Source of the DNA: Polyangiaceae bacterium
GTDB lineage: Bacteria > Myxococcota_A > Polyangia > Polyangiales > Polyangiaceae
Direction of reading: 5' to 3'
Length of the DNA: 64,000 nucleotides
Assembly: GCA_025937895.1 (NCBI GenBank)
Contig: JAICQL010000002.1
Location: forward strand, 62,001-126,000
Below the pieces are notes generated by a model that worked only from the letters and a program-made list of their open reading frames with translations, did no database searches and had not been told where the DNA came from. Positions 40,414 through 51,200 of this stretch are shown here, in pieces (position 1 is the stretch's first letter; every line of letters begins with the position of its first letter). A program made the translations under genes and the position numbers.

Positions 40414-42961
40414 CGATCGACAGATCGAAGCAGTGCAGCGCGGCGCCGCTGAGCGAGACCTCGATGGTGGCGGGCTGAGCGCGCCGCTCGCGCGTATCCA
40501 GCTGGATCTTCTGGTGGCGCAGATACGAGGGACGGGTGGCGATCGCGCCCAGCTCCTGGCCATCCACGGCCACACGGATGTGGCCCTCGCCCTTCTCGCG
40601 CGGGTCGTAGTGCCCGGCGAGGAAGGAACCGAGGGTGGCTTGCACGCGCAGCCGTAGCTCGCTGGCCGACGGCGCGGTCATGCACAGGTGCAGGCCCCAG
40701 ACCCCTGCGACCACGTCCGCCTCGAGCTCCTGCCAGCCGCAGTGAAAGGAGAGCGGGGCCTCGAGCGTGCAGGGCTCTCCGTCGAGCAGCAGGTCCGAGT
40801 CCTTCACCAGGCGGAAGATCGAGTCGCGCGGCAGCAAGCGCTCGCGGCTGCGCGTGGCCGCCGCCACGTACACGACGGCGGCGACGCCCGCCAGGGCAGC
40901 CCCCCAGGCGATGGGACGCGCGGCGCCAGCGAGGGCCGCGCACAGCCGGGGCAGCAGCTGAAAGCGCCGATTGCCCCAGGCGGCAAGCGCGAAGCCGGGC
41001 AGCGCGCCCAGGCTGAGCAGCAGCCCCAGCCAGTCCGGGGCGCGGTATACGTAGTCGAGCACCAGCTCGCCATCGCGCGCCGGCACCTCCATCAACATCG
41101 GGTACTCGATGCCCAGGGCCGGCACGGTGCTGATCGGCAGGACCTCGCCGCCGGACGTCGCCTGCCAGCGGTCATAGCTGGCCACGTGGATGCGCAAGCG
41201 AGACTCACGGCTGGTGCCGCTCAGCCGGATGCGCAGCCGCTCCGGAGAGAACTCGAGCAGCTCGGCCTGCCCCGCTCCGAGCACCAGGAAGGGCTCGGGG
41301 CGATAGCGCTTGAAGCGATACACCCAGAGCTCACCAAATTGCCGCTCCAGCTCCATGGTGGGCCAGTTGAGCGGGTAGGAGCTGACCAGGTACTTGACCG
41401 AGAGCGCCTCGAGCAGCTGCGCCTCGTGGGTCATCGGGATCTTGTCGTAGATCTGCGTGGGGGTGGAGCCCACCTTGTACATCAACGTGTGATCGAAGAC
41501 GGGCGCGATGGTCGAGAGGTGATCGCCGCGCCACATCTCGTAGGCGATGCGGTAGTGCTCGTCCGTGCTGGCGCGCTCCTGGCGCGTCCAGTCGAGCAGC
41601 GCGGGAAAGTCCTTCCAGTGCTTGCGCTCGTCCTGACCGACGTAGTTCTTTCCCTTCTGGATCGCGCTCAGCGCGACGTAGCCGCCCACCAGCAAGAGCC
41701 CGGCGAGCGCAGCGCCCCCCGCCCAGCGCGCCGCCGGGGGTAGCCGCAGCCAGGAGGCCTTGCTCGGCAAGCAGGGCGCTGCCAGGGAGACCAGCGCGTA
41801 GCCGCCGAGCGGGAACCAGAAGAGCTTGGCGATCAGCAAGAAGCGATTCGCCTCCAGCTTGATCAAGCTCGGCATCACCCGCTCGAGGTGCAGGTCACGC
41901 AGCAAGGTACCCGAGGCCAGCACCACGAACAGCGCGGAGGCCGCGGCCAGAAACAGCGCGCCCGGGCTGCGCCGGCGCAGGGCAAACCAGGCGCCCAGGA
42001 GCGACACGCCATGGATGGCGGCGGGCACGTTCTGGAACACGCTCAGCTCGAAGAACTTCTGCGTGACCACGGGCAGCGACTCGCCGAGCCAGCCCAGATC
42101 TTGCGTGTGACGGCTGCGCGCCAGGAACGGCACCAGGAAGAAGCTGGCGAGGGCCACCGCAAAGCCGAGGGAGAGGCCGAGCCGCACCACGTCGGCGAGC
42201 GCGGGCTTTCGCTTGCGCACCAGGTGATCGAGCACCAGCAGCGGCGCCACGATCGCGAACATGGGCAGCGCCATCTGGTGGGTGAGCAGCGCGGCGCCCA
42301 GCCACGCGCCCGCGGCGAACACGTCGCGCACCCCACCGCCCGAGAGGATGCGCTCCAGCCGCACCATCGACAGCTGAGCGAAGCTCATGGCCAGCGACAC
42401 CGGCCACACCCCCCAGAAGGTGTGCCAGGTCCAGCCGCCTTCCAGCATACCGCCGGGATCGATGATGCTGATCCAGGCACAGGCCACGGCCGCGGCCTGG
42501 CCCAGGTAAAAGCCGCGCGCGAAGTAGTAGTTGGCGGCCGTCTTGAACAGCAGAAAGCCGGCAAAGGCCAGCGAATAGGTCTGCAGCCAGCTGAGCTGGC
42601 CGAAGGTGGCCGCGCGAAACAGCGCGATCCAGATCTCTCCCCCGCAGGGCACGAGCTCATCGGAGGGAAAGCCGAAGGCCCAGAAATAGCTCCAGCCCCG
42701 CAGGCGGCCCTGCGGCAACATCTCTTCCCAGAAGTGCCAGCCCTTGAACAGGTGGGTGGCGTGGTCGTAGCTGAGCGGCGTCTCGCGCAACAATGGCAGC
42801 GCCACGACCAGCGCGGGTAGCAATGCGAGCAGCAAGGGCGCGTGCTCGCGCCAGCTGCTGGCCGCAAGCCAGCGCCCGATCCGCGCGAGGCGCTCGGTGC
42901 CTGCGCCTTGCCCGTACTCCGCCGGCTGCCGCTCCACCGGCTCCTGCTTCGCCATGCTCAT
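40406..42961 (-). CDS. Large polytopic membrane protein (YfhO/6TM-like)
   Basis: 851 residues. Twelve or more transmembrane helices run from about 40 to 460, with the early loop LSYDHATHLFKGWHFWEEMLPQGRLRGW typical of YfhO-like and related putative glycosyltransferase membrane proteins. A long extracytoplasmic region (about 470-690) follows, then two more helices (about 660-730) and a C-terminal soluble domain. No catalytic motif is certain. It faces the GT39-like gene tail to tail; both may serve envelope glycan assembly. The start may be the ATG at 42961 or the next ATG two codons in. Confidence 0.75.
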   Translation of the reverse strand: MSMAKQEPVERQPAEYGQGAGTERLARIGRWLAASSWREHAPLLLALLPALVVALPLLRETPLSYDHATHLFKGWHFWEEMLPQGRLRGWSYFWAFGFPSDELVPCGGEIWIALFRAATFGQLSWLQTYSLAFAGFLLFKTAANYYFARGFYLGQAAAVACAWISIIDPGGMLEGGWTWHTFWGVWPVSLAMSFAQLSMVRLERILSGGGVRDVFAAGAWLGAALLTHQMALPMFAIVAPLLVLDHLVRKRKPALADVVRLGLSLGFAVALASFFLVPFLARSRHTQDLGWLGESLPVVTQKFFELSVFQNVPAAIHGVSLLGAWFALRRRSPGALFLAAASALFVVLASGTLLRDLHLERVMPSLIKLEANRFLLIAKLFWFPLGGYALVSLAAPCLPSKASWLRLPPAARWAGGAALAGLLLVGGYVALSAIQKGKNYVGQDERKHWKDFPALLDWTRQERASTDEHYRIAYEMWRGDHLSTIAPVFDHTLMYKVGSTPTQIYDKIPMTHEAQLLEALSVKYLVSSYPLNWPTMELERQFGELWVYRFKRYRPEPFLVLGAGQAELLEFSPERLRIRLSGTSRESRLRIHVASYDRWQATSGGEVLPISTVPALGIEYPMLMEVPARDGELVLDYVYRAPDWLGLLLSLGALPGFALAAWGNRRFQLLPRLCAALAGAARPIAWGAALAGVAAVVYVAAATRSRERLLPRDSIFRLVKDSDLLLDGEPCTLEAPLSFHCGWQELEADVVAGVWGLHLCMTAPSASELRLRVQATLGSFLAGHYDPREKGEGHIRVAVDGQELGAIATRPSYLRHQKIQLDTRERRAQPATIEVSLSGAALHCFDLSIVK

Positions 42962-43133
42962 CGCCCGGCGCCTGCTGCATGCGGAGCGCGCCGCGACGAA
43001 CCTTCAGGCCGCACGCCGCCTAGATCGCAGCTCGAGCGCTTGCTATCAAGCAGAAAACGAGCGCTGCGGCCACGGGCTCGCTGCAAGCTTCAGCGGCGGG
43101 CCCGCGGCTCCGGGCAGCGTGGAGGTTTCTGGG

Positions 43134-43700
43134 ATGATGAGCAAAGCCACGTGGCAGGTACAGCCGCTCAGTGATCCAGCGGACCTGCAGCGCATCCTGG
43201 AGCTGCAGCGTGCCAACCTGGCCACCAGCATCGACGGGGAGGAGCTGCGCTCGCAGGGTTTTGTCACCGCGGTGCACAGCCTGCAGACCTTGCAGCAGAT
43301 GCACGCGCTGGCGCCCAGCATCGTGGCCAAGGCCGGCGCCGAGCTGGCGGGCTACGCGCTGACCATGCTGGTGGAGGCGCGACGCTTCGTGCCCATCCTG
43401 GATCCGATGTTTCAGCTGTTCGAGCGCCTCAGCTGGCGCGGCCGCCCGCTGCGCGAGGTCAGCCACTACGTGATGGGCCAGGTGTGCATCGCCAAGCCCT
43501 TCCGCGGTCAGGGGCTGTTTGACGAGCTGTATCGCGGGCACCAGGCGGCCTATCGCGAGCGCTTCGAGCTGCTGCTCACCGAGGTCTCCGAGCGCAATCC
43601 GCGCTCCCTGCGCGCACACGAGCGAGTGGGCTTCGAGCCGCTGCACCGCTATCGCGACGAGGTCGATCAGTGGGTGGTGCTCGGCTGGACGCTGCGTTGA
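43134..43700 (+). CDS. GNAT family N-acetyltransferase
   Basis: 188 residues. The acetyl-CoA loop is VMGQVCIAKPFRGQGLFDELYRGH, followed by LLTEVSERNPRSLRAHERVGFEPLHRY. A perfect GGAGG lies 8 bases before the ATG at 43134, deciding the start. The substrate is unknown. The upstream gene is divergent. The 141 bases before the next gene show no clear signal. Confidence 0.85.
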   Translation: MMSKATWQVQPLSDPADLQRILELQRANLATSIDGEELRSQGFVTAVHSLQTLQQMHALAPSIVAKAGAELAGYALTMLVEARRFVPILDPMFQLFERLSWRGRPLREVSHYVMGQVCIAKPFRGQGLFDELYRGHQAAYRERFELLLTEVSERNPRSLRAHERVGFEPLHRYRDEVDQWVVLGWTLR

Positions 43701-43841
43701 TCAGACTCGAGCCGAGCCGAGCTTTACGCCTTGGCTGACGTCGCTGCTGGCCACCAGCGCGTTGCGTCAGTCGCATCTGCGCAAGAATCTTCCAGATTGG
43801 CTCAATTGACGGTCCAAACGGCAACATGTTAGCGCTGAGCC

Positions 43842-45038
43842 ATGCGCGCACGGCGGATGCAGGGGAGAGCTCTTGGTGTGGTCCTGATGGGCACGGCGGG
43901 CCTGGTGGGGCTGGCTTGTGGCACCGATGACAGGGAGACGGACGAATACGAGCCACCACCCTACGTGGGGATCGGCAACCTGACCGTGCCCAACGGCAGC
44001 GGCACGCCGGGCGCAGGCAACCCGAACGGCGCCAGCGGCGCCAGCGGTCTGAATGCGCCCTCCGGTGCAACACCCTCCGGCACCGAAGCGCCGCAGGTCA
44101 GCGGCCTTGCCCCCGCCGGCACTGGCACGGGCGCAGCGCCCGCTCCCGGCAGCACCCCCGCTGCTGACCCCTCCTCGATGCAACAGCCCGGGCAGCAGCC
44201 CGCAGCGCCTGCAGCGCCACCACCGGCGGCGCCTGCGCCCGGGCAGCAGCCCCCGGTGATGTTGCCGGCCAGCGCCAGCGCGGGCTGCGGCCTGTCGCAG
44301 GGCATCCCCGGGGACGCGGGCGTGCCCAACACGCTCGTCACCTTCCCGCCGGGCTACACCGGCAGCACTCCGGTGCCGCTGCTGTTCGCGTTTCACGGCG
44401 CGGGGCGAACCAACACTGACATGCGCATGGTCGACTCGCGCACCATGGGCAGCCAGCTCGAGAACACCTACGTCATGGCGTTCATGAAGAGCGCCGGCAA
44501 CGCCTGGGATCTGGGCACAGACTATCCCCGCTTCGAGGCCGCGCTGGACCAGCTGCTGGCCGAGCGCTGCATCGACACCGATGCCATCTTCGCCATGGGC
44601 CACAGCTCCGGCGCGCAGTTCATCGTGCAGATGCTGGGCGACAACCGCGCGCGGGAGACGCGCTTCGCCGCGGTCGCGCCCGTCGCCTCCTCGCTGTACA
44701 ACAACCCGGCGTGGCAACCCGTGCCCACCCTGTTGATCCACGGGGAGAACGACACGCAGCGCCCGGGCGATCAGAACGGCGCGCAGGACATCAGCCAGTA
44801 CGTGCGCAGCAATCAGTGCCAGGCCGCCACCACGCCCGTGGCCGTGCCCAGCTGTGCCTCGCTCGCCGGGGGGGTGGCGGTGGACGCGGGCTGCGTGCAG
44901 TACAACGGCTGCGCCGCCCCCACCTTCTTCTGCCGGCACGACGACCCGAACTACCTCGACAACGGCAACCCGACGAACCACGGCTGGCCATGCTTCGCCA
45001 ACAGCCAGATCTTCGCGTTCCTCGAGTCGAACCGCTGA
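43842..45038 (+). CDS. CE1-type esterase / PHB-depolymerase-like lipoprotein
   Basis: 398 residues. Lipobox LAC (C26), then a 115-residue Gly/Pro/Ala/Ser linker (about 30-145), then an esterase domain starting CGLSQGIPGDAGVPNTLVTFPPGY. Active-site features: oxyanion FAFHGAGRTNTD, nucleophile AMGHSSGAQF, acid IHGENDTQ, base PTNHGWPCF. Extra Cys pairs suggest disulfides. The family includes feruloyl esterases and poly(3-hydroxybutyrate) depolymerases, so it probably cuts esters in plant or storage polymers outside the cell. The long linker would project the enzyme away from the membrane. A perfect palindrome follows the gene. Confidence 0.87.
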   Translation: MRARRMQGRALGVVLMGTAGLVGLACGTDDRETDEYEPPPYVGIGNLTVPNGSGTPGAGNPNGASGASGLNAPSGATPSGTEAPQVSGLAPAGTGTGAAPAPGSTPAADPSSMQQPGQQPAAPAAPPPAAPAPGQQPPVMLPASASAGCGLSQGIPGDAGVPNTLVTFPPGYTGSTPVPLLFAFHGAGRTNTDMRMVDSRTMGSQLENTYVMAFMKSAGNAWDLGTDYPRFEAALDQLLAERCIDTDAIFAMGHSSGAQFIVQMLGDNRARETRFAAVAPVASSLYNNPAWQPVPTLLIHGENDTQRPGDQNGAQDISQYVRSNQCQAATTPVAVPSCASLAGGVAVDAGCVQYNGCAAPTFFCRHDDPNYLDNGNPTNHGWPCFANSQIFAFLESNR

Positions 45039-45069
45039 GCACTGCGCTCAGCGGGCACATTCTGGCGCC

Positions 45070-45093
45070 GCTCGGCGCCGTACGGCGCCGAGC
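45070..45093. terminator. Perfect 24-base palindrome, bidirectional terminator
   Basis: GCTCGGCGCCGT followed by its exact reverse complement, between the convergent esterase (ends 45038) and SDR (ends 45112) genes. It can form a very stable cruciform or RNA hairpin without a loop mismatch. A terminator is the simplest reading. Confidence 0.65.
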
Positions 45094-45111
45094 CCCCCTG
45101 CACCCATTGCT

Positions 45112-45921
45112 TCAGTGAGCGGCGCTGCCCTTGGCGGTGCCGGGCTCGGCCATCTTGCGATGCTGCTCGGCGAGCGCGCCCGAGGGCATGATGCTGGAGA
45201 TGGCGGCGCGCAGCTTGTTCTGCCAGCCGGCGACCACGTCGCCGTCGCCGCGCTGCATGGCGTCGTAGCCGATCTTGGCCACCTCTGCTGCGGACATCTT
45301 CTTCTCCGTGCCGACCTTGGTGTCGAGCATATCGGCGCGCGCGAAGAACTCGGTCTCGGTGGCGCCGGGCATGAGACAGGTGACGGTGACGCCGCTGTCC
45401 TTCAGCTCGGCGCGCAGCGCAAAGGAGAACGAGTCGAGCAGCGCCTTGGTGCCGTTGTACACGGCCTGATACGTACCCGGCATGAAGCCCGCGATCGAGC
45501 CGGTGATCAGGATGCGGCCCTCGCTGCGGGCGCGCATGCCCTTGCCGATGCGCTGGATCAGATCGAGCGTGCCGGTCACGTTGGTGTCGATCACGCGGCG
45601 GATCTCGCTGAAGTCCTGATCGAGGAAGGCGCGGCCCAGGCCCAGGCCCGCGTTGGCCAGGAGCGCGGCCACCGGGCGCTGCCCGATCGCCGCCATGAGC
45701 TCATCCACACCATAGGCGAGGGAGAGATCGGCCTGCACTGACTCGACCATGGCGCCCTCCTGGCGCAGCTGGCGGGCAGCATTCTCGATCTCGGGCTCAT
45801 CGGCGACGATCAGCACGCGATAGCCGCCCTGAGCACAGCAGCGCGCCAGCTCGAGACCGATGCCGGTGGAAGCTCCGGTGATGACGGCCAGTGGACGCTC
45901 TCGGTTTTCCATGACTCCCAT
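45112..45921 (-). CDS. Short-chain dehydrogenase/reductase
   Basis: 269 residues. Rossmann motif VITGASTGIGLELAR, NAG motif LLANAGLGLG, catalytic S in ITGSIAGF and Y-x-x-x-K in YNGTKALLD. NAD(P)-dependent oxidation or reduction of an alcohol/ketone is expected, substrate unknown. GGGAGAG upstream supports the ATG at 45921. It belongs with the oxidoreductase genes that follow upstream on the same strand. Confidence 0.9.
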   Translation of the reverse strand: MGVMENRERPLAVITGASTGIGLELARCCAQGGYRVLIVADEPEIENAARQLRQEGAMVESVQADLSLAYGVDELMAAIGQRPVAALLANAGLGLGRAFLDQDFSEIRRVIDTNVTGTLDLIQRIGKGMRARSEGRILITGSIAGFMPGTYQAVYNGTKALLDSFSFALRAELKDSGVTVTCLMPGATETEFFARADMLDTKVGTEKKMSAAEVAKIGYDAMQRGDGDVVAGWQNKLRAAISSIMPSGALAEQHRKMAEPGTAKGSAAH

Positions 45922-45964
45922 GATGACTCTCCCTTGCTGACTGAAGTTGAAAGGCGTGCACGTC

Positions 45965-46561
45965 TCACCAGGCGGAGGCGACCTCATCCGAGGAGAAGCG
46001 CCCGGTCGGCACCTCGTCGGCGGCGTCGCGCTCAGCGGCGATCTCCTCCGTCAGCCGGCGCTCGGCAGCAACCCGGCGGCGGTGCTCGTTGGAGCGCGCG
46101 TAGCCGAGGTGCAGGAAGTCGGACACGGTGTCGGCCGCCAGCATGCTGAGGAAGAAGCGCGTCTGCTGTGGCCGTACCAGGAGCGCGGTGGCCAGCCCGG
46201 TGGAGATCCAGACACCCAGGCAATACGGACAGGTGAGCAGGTAGCCCACGCTCCGGCGCAGGCTGCCACCGCGCGGCTCGTCGTGCACCTCGGCTGCGCC
46301 CTCCGCCTCCTGACGCTGCGTGAACGGTGCGCGCAGTGGCGCTGTCACGAAATCCTTGCTCACGATGCGCGACAGCTTGTGGGTGGCAACTCCCAGCAAC
46401 ACCACGTCAGACCAGCGAGTGCGGGGACGGCGCCGCCCAGCCACCCGCAGCGCGAGCGAGAGGGCCACACCGTACACGAGCAGGGCGGCGCCATAGCCAC
46501 GCAGCGGCACGGGCTCGTCGGGCGCATAGCCGTCGAAAGGTCGCGAGAGCTGAGAAAGCAT
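45965..46561 (-). CDS. DUF1360 family membrane protein
   Basis: 198 residues with two or three hydrophobic segments. The family block VVLLGVATHKLSRIVSKDFVTAPLRAPF is followed by LLTCPYCLGVWISTGLATALL, where CPYCLG(V/A)W is the hallmark of DUF1360. Function unknown. The ATG at 46561 starts just before the first hydrophobic segment, 8 bases after the flavoprotein stop, so the two are co-transcribed. Confidence 0.83.
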   Translation of the reverse strand: MLSQLSRPFDGYAPDEPVPLRGYGAALLVYGVALSLALRVAGRRRPRTRWSDVVLLGVATHKLSRIVSKDFVTAPLRAPFTQRQEAEGAAEVHDEPRGGSLRRSVGYLLTCPYCLGVWISTGLATALLVRPQQTRFFLSMLAADTVSDFLHLGYARSNEHRRRVAAERRLTEEIAAERDAADEVPTGRFSSDEVASAW

Positions 46562-46569
46562 GCAGCTCG

Positions 46570-48072
46570 CTATGCAATCGGAGTGCCCGCAGCCGCGGGC
46601 TGCGCGGTGCTGGCCGTGCCGCTGGAAGCCGAGCGCCCGGCTCGCAAGGAGCGGCGGAACACGCGCCGCGCCACGCTCTCTGCTGCCCAGTAGCCGCACA
46701 TGCCGTGCACGCCTCCGCCAGGAGGTGTGGAGGACGAGCAGAGAAACACGTCGCGCAGGGGCGTGGAGTACGGATCGAGCCGCGCCACGGGACGGAAGAA
46801 CAGCTGCGACAGGCTCGCCGAGCCGCCATTGATGTCACCGCCCACGTAGTTTGGATTGTAGCGCTCCATCTCCAGCGCGTTCTTGCAGGCGCGCGCCAGG
46901 ATGAGCTCGCGGAAGCCGGGAGCGTGGCGCTCCACCTGGGCCTCGATGGCGGCGCTGGCGTCCCACTCGGAGCCGTGCGGTACGTGGCAATATGCCCAGG
47001 CAGTGTGAAAGCCCGGCGGCGCGCGTGTCTCATCAAAGAGACTGGGCTGTACCAGCAGCACGAAGGGCTTGCTCACGGGCAGCCCCGCGTTCACGGCCTG
47101 TTCGGCCGCGGCCACGTCGTACAGCGAGCCGCCGACGTGCACGGTGGCCGCGCGCGCGCAGCGCGGATCCTTCCAGGGGATCGGGGCGCGCAGGGCCCAG
47201 TCCAGCTTGTACACGCCGGGCCCGTAGCGGAATCGCCGCAAGCGTGCGGCGTAGCTCGCGGGCAGCTCGTCACCCAGGATGGCCAATAGCTGACGTGGAG
47301 TCACGTCAAACAGATACGCCCTCGCGCGGGGCAAATCGCCGCGGCGTTGCACGGGATGACACACCCGCAGCTGGCCGCGGTGCTCGTACAGGCAGGCGAG
47401 CAGCGCGTCGCAGATGGCGCTGGAGCCGCCGCGCGCCAGCGGCCAGCCAACGGCGTGGCCCGACGCGGCCAGCACCAGGCCAAACGCCGCCGTACCGGCC
47501 TTGCTCAGCGGCAACATGGCGTGTGCGGCAATGCCGGCCAAGAGCGCCTCGGTGGCGGGCTCACGAAAGTGGATGCGGCACAGCGAGAGCAGCGAGTGCA
47601 CCGCCGTGCGCCCGAAGCGCAGGTACGCGAGCGGGTGCTCCGGCACGCGCAGCGGGCCCAGGATCGCGCCCAGCCAGCGCTCGAAGTCGACCACCAGCGG
47701 CGAGAACAGGCGCCGGTATGCCAGCGCATCGCGCCCGAGCTGAGCACACGTGGCGTCCAGCGAGCGCTCCAGGGTGACCGCAGAGCCGTCGGGCAGGACG
47801 TGGGCCAGCGCGGCCTCGGGCTGCACCCAGCGCAAGCCATGGCGCTCCAGCCCGAGCGACGAGAAGAACGGCGAGGCGATGCCGAGCGGGTGCACCGCGG
47901 AGCAGACGTCGTGGCGGAACCCGGACAAGGTCAGCTCCTCCGTCCGCGTACCGCCGCCCGCGCTGGACGCCTGCTCCAGCACCTGCACGGACAGACCGGC
48001 TCGCGCCAGCGCCACCGCCGCCGACAAGCCGTTGGGCCCCGCGCCCACCACGGCCACGTCACACTCGTTCAT
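46570..48072 (-). CDS. FAD-dependent oxidoreductase, phytoene desaturase-like
   Basis: 500 residues. The FAD-binding N-terminus is DVAVVGAGPNGLSAAVALARAGLSVQVLEQ followed by GGGTRTEELTL. The C-terminal FAD motif is LFLCSSSTPPGGGVHGMCGYWAA. It falls in the NAD(P)/FAD carotenoid desaturase/all-trans-retinol-type (CrtI/amine oxidase) group. The substrate may be a polyene or lipid; no carotenoid biosynthesis gene is nearby. It starts in an ATGA overlap with the SDR upstream, so the two oxidoreductases probably act in sequence. Confidence 0.9.
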   Translation of the reverse strand: MNECDVAVVGAGPNGLSAAVALARAGLSVQVLEQASSAGGGTRTEELTLSGFRHDVCSAVHPLGIASPFFSSLGLERHGLRWVQPEAALAHVLPDGSAVTLERSLDATCAQLGRDALAYRRLFSPLVVDFERWLGAILGPLRVPEHPLAYLRFGRTAVHSLLSLCRIHFREPATEALLAGIAAHAMLPLSKAGTAAFGLVLAASGHAVGWPLARGGSSAICDALLACLYEHRGQLRVCHPVQRRGDLPRARAYLFDVTPRQLLAILGDELPASYAARLRRFRYGPGVYKLDWALRAPIPWKDPRCARAATVHVGGSLYDVAAAEQAVNAGLPVSKPFVLLVQPSLFDETRAPPGFHTAWAYCHVPHGSEWDASAAIEAQVERHAPGFRELILARACKNALEMERYNPNYVGGDINGGSASLSQLFFRPVARLDPYSTPLRDVFLCSSSTPPGGGVHGMCGYWAAESVARRVFRRSLRAGRSASSGTASTAQPAAAGTPIA

Positions 48073-49058
48073 GTCGGCGCTCGCGCCCCGAGCAGCCCCC
48101 GCAGCCGTGAGCCCGCGTTCTGCAGCTGCAGCTGCGCGAAGCGACCCGCGGCGTACAGCACCACCGGCACGGTTCCGGCAAGGGGCCGGCGAGTGCCGTG
48201 CACGGCGCCGTGCTCGTCCGAGGGCGCGTGCACGTTGCCCGTGGTGTCGGGCTGCGGCTCCTCGCTGAAGTGCCACTTCTGCAGCAGATCGTGCAACACG
48301 CGCTCGGTGCTGTCGGGCGCGAGGTAGTGCAGGGCCAGGCCCAGCGCCGCGGCGCGCGGCACCATGAGCTGGCGCCGCGGGCGCTCGATCAGCTCCGCCA
48401 GCGCTCGCGCCGCCTTCTCCGGCGACTGCAACGGAGACATCGGGAAGGCAGGGCGCTGTAGCTGGTTGGCGCCGTGCTCGAAGTGCTCCGTATCCATGGC
48501 GTACGGCAGGAACGAGCAGACGTGCACGTCGGGCAGCTCCGAGAGCGCGGTGCGCAAGGTCTCGGTCAGGCCCTGCAGGGCGAACTTGCTGATCACATAC
48601 GAGGGCACGAAGGGCTGTCCGATCTTGCTCAGCACGGAGCCCACGTTGATCAAGGTGCCGTGGCGCTGGCGGCGGAAGATGGGCAGAACCGCCCGCGCCG
48701 AGTAGATGGCGCCGTACAGGTTGGTGTCGATCACCTCGCGGTGCTCGTCGAAGCGCTCGCTGTCGAGTGGGGCAAAACAGGTAATGCCGGCGTTGCTGAC
48801 CCAGGCATCCAGGGTGCCGGTCTGCTGCAGCGCCAGCTGAGCCAGCGCGTTCACTTCTTCTTCCTTGCGCACGTCCATGGGCTGAGCCACGGCGCGAGCG
48901 CCCAGGGTGCGGCAGAGCTCCACCGTCTCCTGCAGCGCTTCCACTCGCCGCGCGGCGAGCACCAGCACGCTACCGCGCCGCGCCAGCTCCAGTGCGGTGG
49001 CGCGGCCCAGGCCACTGGAGGCACCGGTGATCACTACCACTTTGTTTGTGAGGTCCAT
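48069..49058 (-). CDS. Short-chain dehydrogenase/reductase with C-terminal extension
   Basis: 329 residues. Rossmann motif VVITGASSGLGRATALELARR, VSNAGITCF, catalytic S in NVGSVLSK and Y-x-x-x-K in YVISKFALQ. The C-terminal extension (about 255-329) includes a His/Glu region and a final basic helix. SDRs of this layout are common in stress-linked oxidoreductase clusters. The stop overlaps the flavoprotein gene. It is divergent from the zinc alcohol dehydrogenase across 293 bases in which I see no clear promoter. Confidence 0.9.
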   Translation of the reverse strand: MDLTNKVVVITGASSGLGRATALELARRGSVLVLAARRVEALQETVELCRTLGARAVAQPMDVRKEEEVNALAQLALQQTGTLDAWVSNAGITCFAPLDSERFDEHREVIDTNLYGAIYSARAVLPIFRRQRHGTLINVGSVLSKIGQPFVPSYVISKFALQGLTETLRTALSELPDVHVCSFLPYAMDTEHFEHGANQLQRPAFPMSPLQSPEKAARALAELIERPRRQLMVPRAAALGLALHYLAPDSTERVLHDLLQKWHFSEEPQPDTTGNVHAPSDEHGAVHGTRRPLAGTVPVVLYAAGRFAQLQLQNAGSRLRGLLGARAPT

Positions 49059-49351
49059 CGTTGCCTTCGTTCTCCCAGGTCCTGGTCGTACGCGCTCCAC
49101 ACCAAATGTGCCTCGGCGGGCGATCTCGCCACGTCACAGGCTGCACTGCCCAGTGCCGCAATGGCGCAGCCGCGGGGCGGAGCCCTGCGCCCTTGCAAGA
49201 TGCTGACCGAAACCAGGCACTCCACGGGCCAGCGCGTTAGGCGCAGCGAGCTGGTTCGAAGCTTGCATTCCCGATCTACCCACTGCCGCAACCAGGGACG
49301 TGCGAACGAGCCCCTGCCGGGAGATCCCTCACGAGGAGACCAGGTGAAGCG

Positions 49352-50527
<1,176 letters not shown>

Positions 50528-50626
50528 GCCGCTCGTATCGAGGGCGGCTGCGCCGCCCTTCCGAGAGTTGCCAACCAAGCAGCGCGCCGCCCGGCGCGCT
50601 CCCATCCCAACAGCAATGGAGAACAC

Positions 50627-51145
50627 ATGAAGGCTACTGCGCTACTCGAGTCACAGCACCGCAAGGTGGAGGCACTGTTCAAGAAGCTGGAAAATGGACG
50701 CACGGATCCACAGGTCGTGCTGGAGGAGCTGGCCAACAGCCTGGCGGCCCACATGGCGATCGAGCAGGAGATCTTCTACCCGAAGGTGAAGGAGATCGAC
50801 GCGGACGTCATCAACGAGAGCTACGAGGAGCACGCCGTGGCAGAGCTGGCGCTCAAGCGCCTGCTGATGACCGACCCCGAGGAGGAGGCCTTCATGGCGC
50901 GGGTCACCACCCTGAAGGAGCTGATCCAGCACCACGTGCAGGAGGAGGAGGAAGAGCTCTTCCCGGCGGTGGAGAAGAAGGTGAACGAGGCTCAGCTCGC
51001 TCAGCTGGGCAAGCTGATGAAGGCCCGCTTCGAAGAGGTGATGGAGGCAGGCTTCGCTGCCGCCGTCCCGCGAGGCATGGCCAAGACCTCTTCCGACGTG
51101 TCCAAGAAGGAGCTCTCGCGTCGCAAGACCAAAAGCGCTGCCTGA
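50627..51145 (+). CDS. Hemerythrin-like domain protein
   Basis: 172 residues. Four-helix HHE domain with iron-ligand candidates H11, H42 and E46 (HMAIEQEIFYP), H69 (EEHAVAEL), H102/H103 and E107 (HHVQEEEEELFP). It should carry a non-heme di-iron site that binds oxygen, NO or helps iron handling. The C-terminal 40 residues are basic and Ser/Lys-rich (VSKKELSRRKTKSAA), unusual for the family and maybe nucleic-acid binding. A hairpin after the gene may end the transcript. Confidence 0.9.
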   Translation: MKATALLESQHRKVEALFKKLENGRTDPQVVLEELANSLAAHMAIEQEIFYPKVKEIDADVINESYEEHAVAELALKRLLMTDPEEEAFMARVTTLKELIQHHVQEEEEELFPAVEKKVNEAQLAQLGKLMKARFEEVMEAGFAAAVPRGMAKTSSDVSKKELSRRKTKSAA

Positions 51146-51166
51146 TGATGCTGGGGGGGCTCGCTC

Positions 51167-51191
51167 GCCGCCGGCGTCGAACGCCGGCGGC
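51167..51191. terminator. GC-rich hairpin after the hemerythrin gene
   Basis: GCCGCCGGCGT-CGA-ACGCCGGCGGC: perfect 11-base arms and a 3-base loop, with a further CTCGC/GCGAG outer pairing. It lies between the convergent hemerythrin (ends 51145) and SRPBCC (ends 51287) genes, so it can stop transcription from both sides. Confidence 0.65.
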
Positions 51192-51200
51192 AGCGAGTGG

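Noticed and set aside
44000..44280. Low-complexity Gly/Pro/Ala region as a DNA repeat
   Set aside because: It is a variable linker of the esterase lipoprotein; there is no exact nucleotide repeat unit.
49059..49351. Search for a general-stress promoter between the divergent SDR and zinc dehydrogenase genes
   Set aside because: Loose matches to GGAAC- and CGTT-type elements were seen but with wrong spacing, so no promoter is claimed.
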